The notes under the pieces: model-generated | The model's database searches: none | What the model was told of the DNA's origin: nothing | Seen by the model: the letters and a program-made list of their open reading frames with translations, nothing else | Shown: in pieces, positions 62,821 to 64,000 of the stretch | Position numbering within the stretch: position 1 is the stretch's first letter | Layout of the letters: every line of letters starts with the position of its first letter | Program-made: the position numbers and the translations under genes | Assembly (NCBI RefSeq): GCF_001866665.1 | Contig: NZ_MLYO01000072.1 | Location: 1 to 64,000, forward strand | Length of the DNA stretch: 64,000 bases | DNA from: Streptomyces monashensis | GTDB lineage: Bacteria; Actinomycetota; Actinomycetes; Streptomycetales; Streptomycetaceae | Reading direction: 5' to 3'

Positions 62821-64000
62821 GTGTCCACACCGGACAGCGCCACCGGTTCCGTCGTCGAAGAACCCGCCCCCGCACCGGACGGACAGCTCAGCAGTCTGAG
62901 CACCCGGGCGGCACGCCAGCTCACCACGACCACCAAGTCCGAACCCCAGATGCAGGCCATCACCTCCCGATGGCTGCTGAAGACGCTGCCGTGGGTGGAC
63001 GTGAAGGGCGGCACCTACCGGGTCAACCGCCGTCTGCAGCTGCGCACCGGGCGCGGCCGGGTGCACTTCGAGCACAACGGCGCCGACGACATCCGGGTCG
63101 TCCCGGAGACCCTGACCGAACTGCCGGTCCTGCGCGGCTATCCCGACGGCGAGGTGCTGCGGGAGCTCGCGGGCCGCTTCCAGCCCCGCGAGGTGCGCGC
63201 CGGGCAGGTGCTGTTCGAGGCCGGCCAGCCGGTGACCGAGGCCTACCTGGTCGTGCACGGCCGGTTCACCCGCTACACCAACGGCAAGTACGGCGACGAG
63301 GAGATCACCGGGGTCGTCTCCGCCGGCGACCAGATGGGCGACGAGGCGGTCGGCCAGTCCGACCCGCTGTGGCTGTCCTCGGTGCGCGCCGACACCGCGG
63401 GCGTGGTGCTCTCGCTGCCCTGGACCGCCATCCAGGAGGTCACCCAGCGGGTGCCGTCCCTCGCCGCGCATCTGCAGGCGTACGTCGAGCAGCAGCGCAT
63501 GCCCATGAACCGCAAGGGCGAGGCCGAGGTGCCGGTGCAGGCCGGCCACACCGGCGAGCCGACCCTTCGGGGCGGTTTCGTGGACTACGAACTCGCCCCG
63601 CGCGAATACGAGTTGTCGCTCACCCAGACCGTGCTGCGGGTGCACACCCGCATCGCCGACCTCTACAACGACCCGATGGACCAGACACAGCAGCAGCTGC
63701 GCCTGACGGTCGAGGAGATCCGCGAGCGCCAGGAGTGGGAGCTGGTCAACAACCGCCGGTTCGGACTCCTGCACAACGTCGACTACGGCCAGCGGATCAG
63801 CACCTTCACCGGCCCGCCGACCCCGGACGACATGGACGAGCTGCTGTCCATGCGGCGCAGGACCAAGGTGTTCCTCGCCCACCCGAAGGCGATCGCGGCG
63901 TTCTTCCGGCAGTGCAACCGGCGCGGTCTGGTGCCCGGCACCGCGAGCGTCGACGGGCACGAGGTGCCGGCCTGGCGCGGGGTGCCGATCTACCCGTGCA
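62821..64000 (+). CDS. Family 2B encapsulin shell protein, 5' part
   Basis: The frame is open to the window edge (393 codons seen). A flexible N-terminal arm is followed by QAITSRWLLKTLPWVDVKGG and RVNRRL, typical of the HK97-fold shell of family 2 encapsulins. A cyclic-nucleotide-binding domain occupies about residues 105-235 (VRAGQVLFEAGQPVTEAYLV, GVVSAGDQMGDEAV). The HK97 fold resumes after about residue 250 (LRGGFVDYELAPREYELSLT, ERQEWELVNNRRFGLLHNVD). This inserted domain defines family 2B. Such proteins assemble into icosahedral shells whose cargo is often a terpene cyclase, polyprenyl transferase or cysteine desulfurase. Cargo genes are expected downstream, outside the window. The GTG at 62821 follows GGAGGG. 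Confidence 0.88.
   Translation, partial: MSTPDSATGSVVEEPAPAPDGQLSSLSTRAARQLTTTTKSEPQMQAITSRWLLKTLPWVDVKGGTYRVNRRLQLRTGRGRVHFEHNGADDIRVVPETLTELPVLRGYPDGEVLRELAGRFQPREVRAGQVLFEAGQPVTEAYLVVHGRFTRYTNGKYGDEEITGVVSAGDQMGDEAVGQSDPLWLSSVRADTAGVVLSLPWTAIQEVTQRVPSLAAHLQAYVEQQRMPMNRKGEAEVPVQAGHTGEPTLRGGFVDYELAPREYELSLTQTVLRVHTRIADLYNDPMDQTQQQLRLTVEEIRERQEWELVNNRRFGLLHNVDYGQRISTFTGPPTPDDMDELLSMRRRTKVFLAHPKAIAAFFRQCNRRGLVPGTASVDGHEVPAWRGVPIYPC

Overview
The window looks like chromosomal DNA of a Streptomyces. It is very GC-rich with strong G/C preference at third codon positions. It carries a GlgE-pathway operon, a WhiB-like protein, a melC1-melC2 tyrosinase pair, many Tat-type signal peptides, GTG starts and ATGA/GTGA start-stop overlaps. 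No tRNA, rRNA, CRISPR array, phage module or transposase gene was recognised. The one mobile-looking sequence is a palindromic, MITE-like element of about 0.2 kb.

Layout. 1-5.9 kb: glgE (3' end), treS, maltokinase and glgB, which convert trehalose to alpha-glucan via maltose-1-phosphate. 6-16 kb: a GCS2 carboxylate-amine ligase, a fatty-acyl-CoA ligase, a type II NADH dehydrogenase, a broken DUF4287 gene, a FUSC membrane protein, a small cyclic-nucleotide-binding protein, an MFS exporter and a decayed ArgP-type LysR gene. 16-24 kb: a WhiB-like protein; a minus-strand cluster of M1 peptidase, YkuD-like lipoprotein, response regulator and sensor kinase; an internally shortened DUF488 protein; and a TetR/FAD-dehydrogenase pair divergent from an AlkB-like oxygenase across a palindromic operator. 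25-32 kb: an MBL hydrolase, the palindromic element, a DUF4032 protein, a universal stress protein and a coupled three-gene signalling module (receiver/thioredoxin-reductase-like fusion, cNMP-domain histidine kinase, UBP zinc finger).

32-38.6 kb is a minus-strand glycan-utilisation operon: ROK regulator, GH27, GH95 and an SGNH hydrolase. The ROK gene has a consensus promoter that predicts a leaderless mRNA. 38.8-44.3 kb holds secreted proteins (M4 peptidase, serine hydrolase) and two probably cytosolic ones (TerD-CAP-CAP fusion, AIM24). 44.4-51.6 kb: a TPR protein coupled to a polyprenyl synthetase behind a double palindrome, a threonine dehydratase, a membrane pseudokinase, an unrecognised 359-residue protein, a VOC protein and a small membrane protein. 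51.7-59.3 kb: an aldo/keto reductase, a cholesterol-oxidase-like flavoprotein, a TetR/MFS efflux pair with a 17-bp inverted-repeat operator, a class 3 lipase and a flavin monooxygenase. 59.6-64 kb: tyrosinase with its chaperone, an RNase HI, a VOC protein and, running off the right edge, a family 2B encapsulin shell protein with an inserted cyclic-nucleotide-binding domain.

The most unusual items are the encapsulin, the 20-bp tandem repeat that builds a staircase of ATGA overlaps at 30.13-30.19 kb, the signalling module around it, the TerD-CAP fusion with a perfect hexanucleotide repeat, and the MITE-like element.
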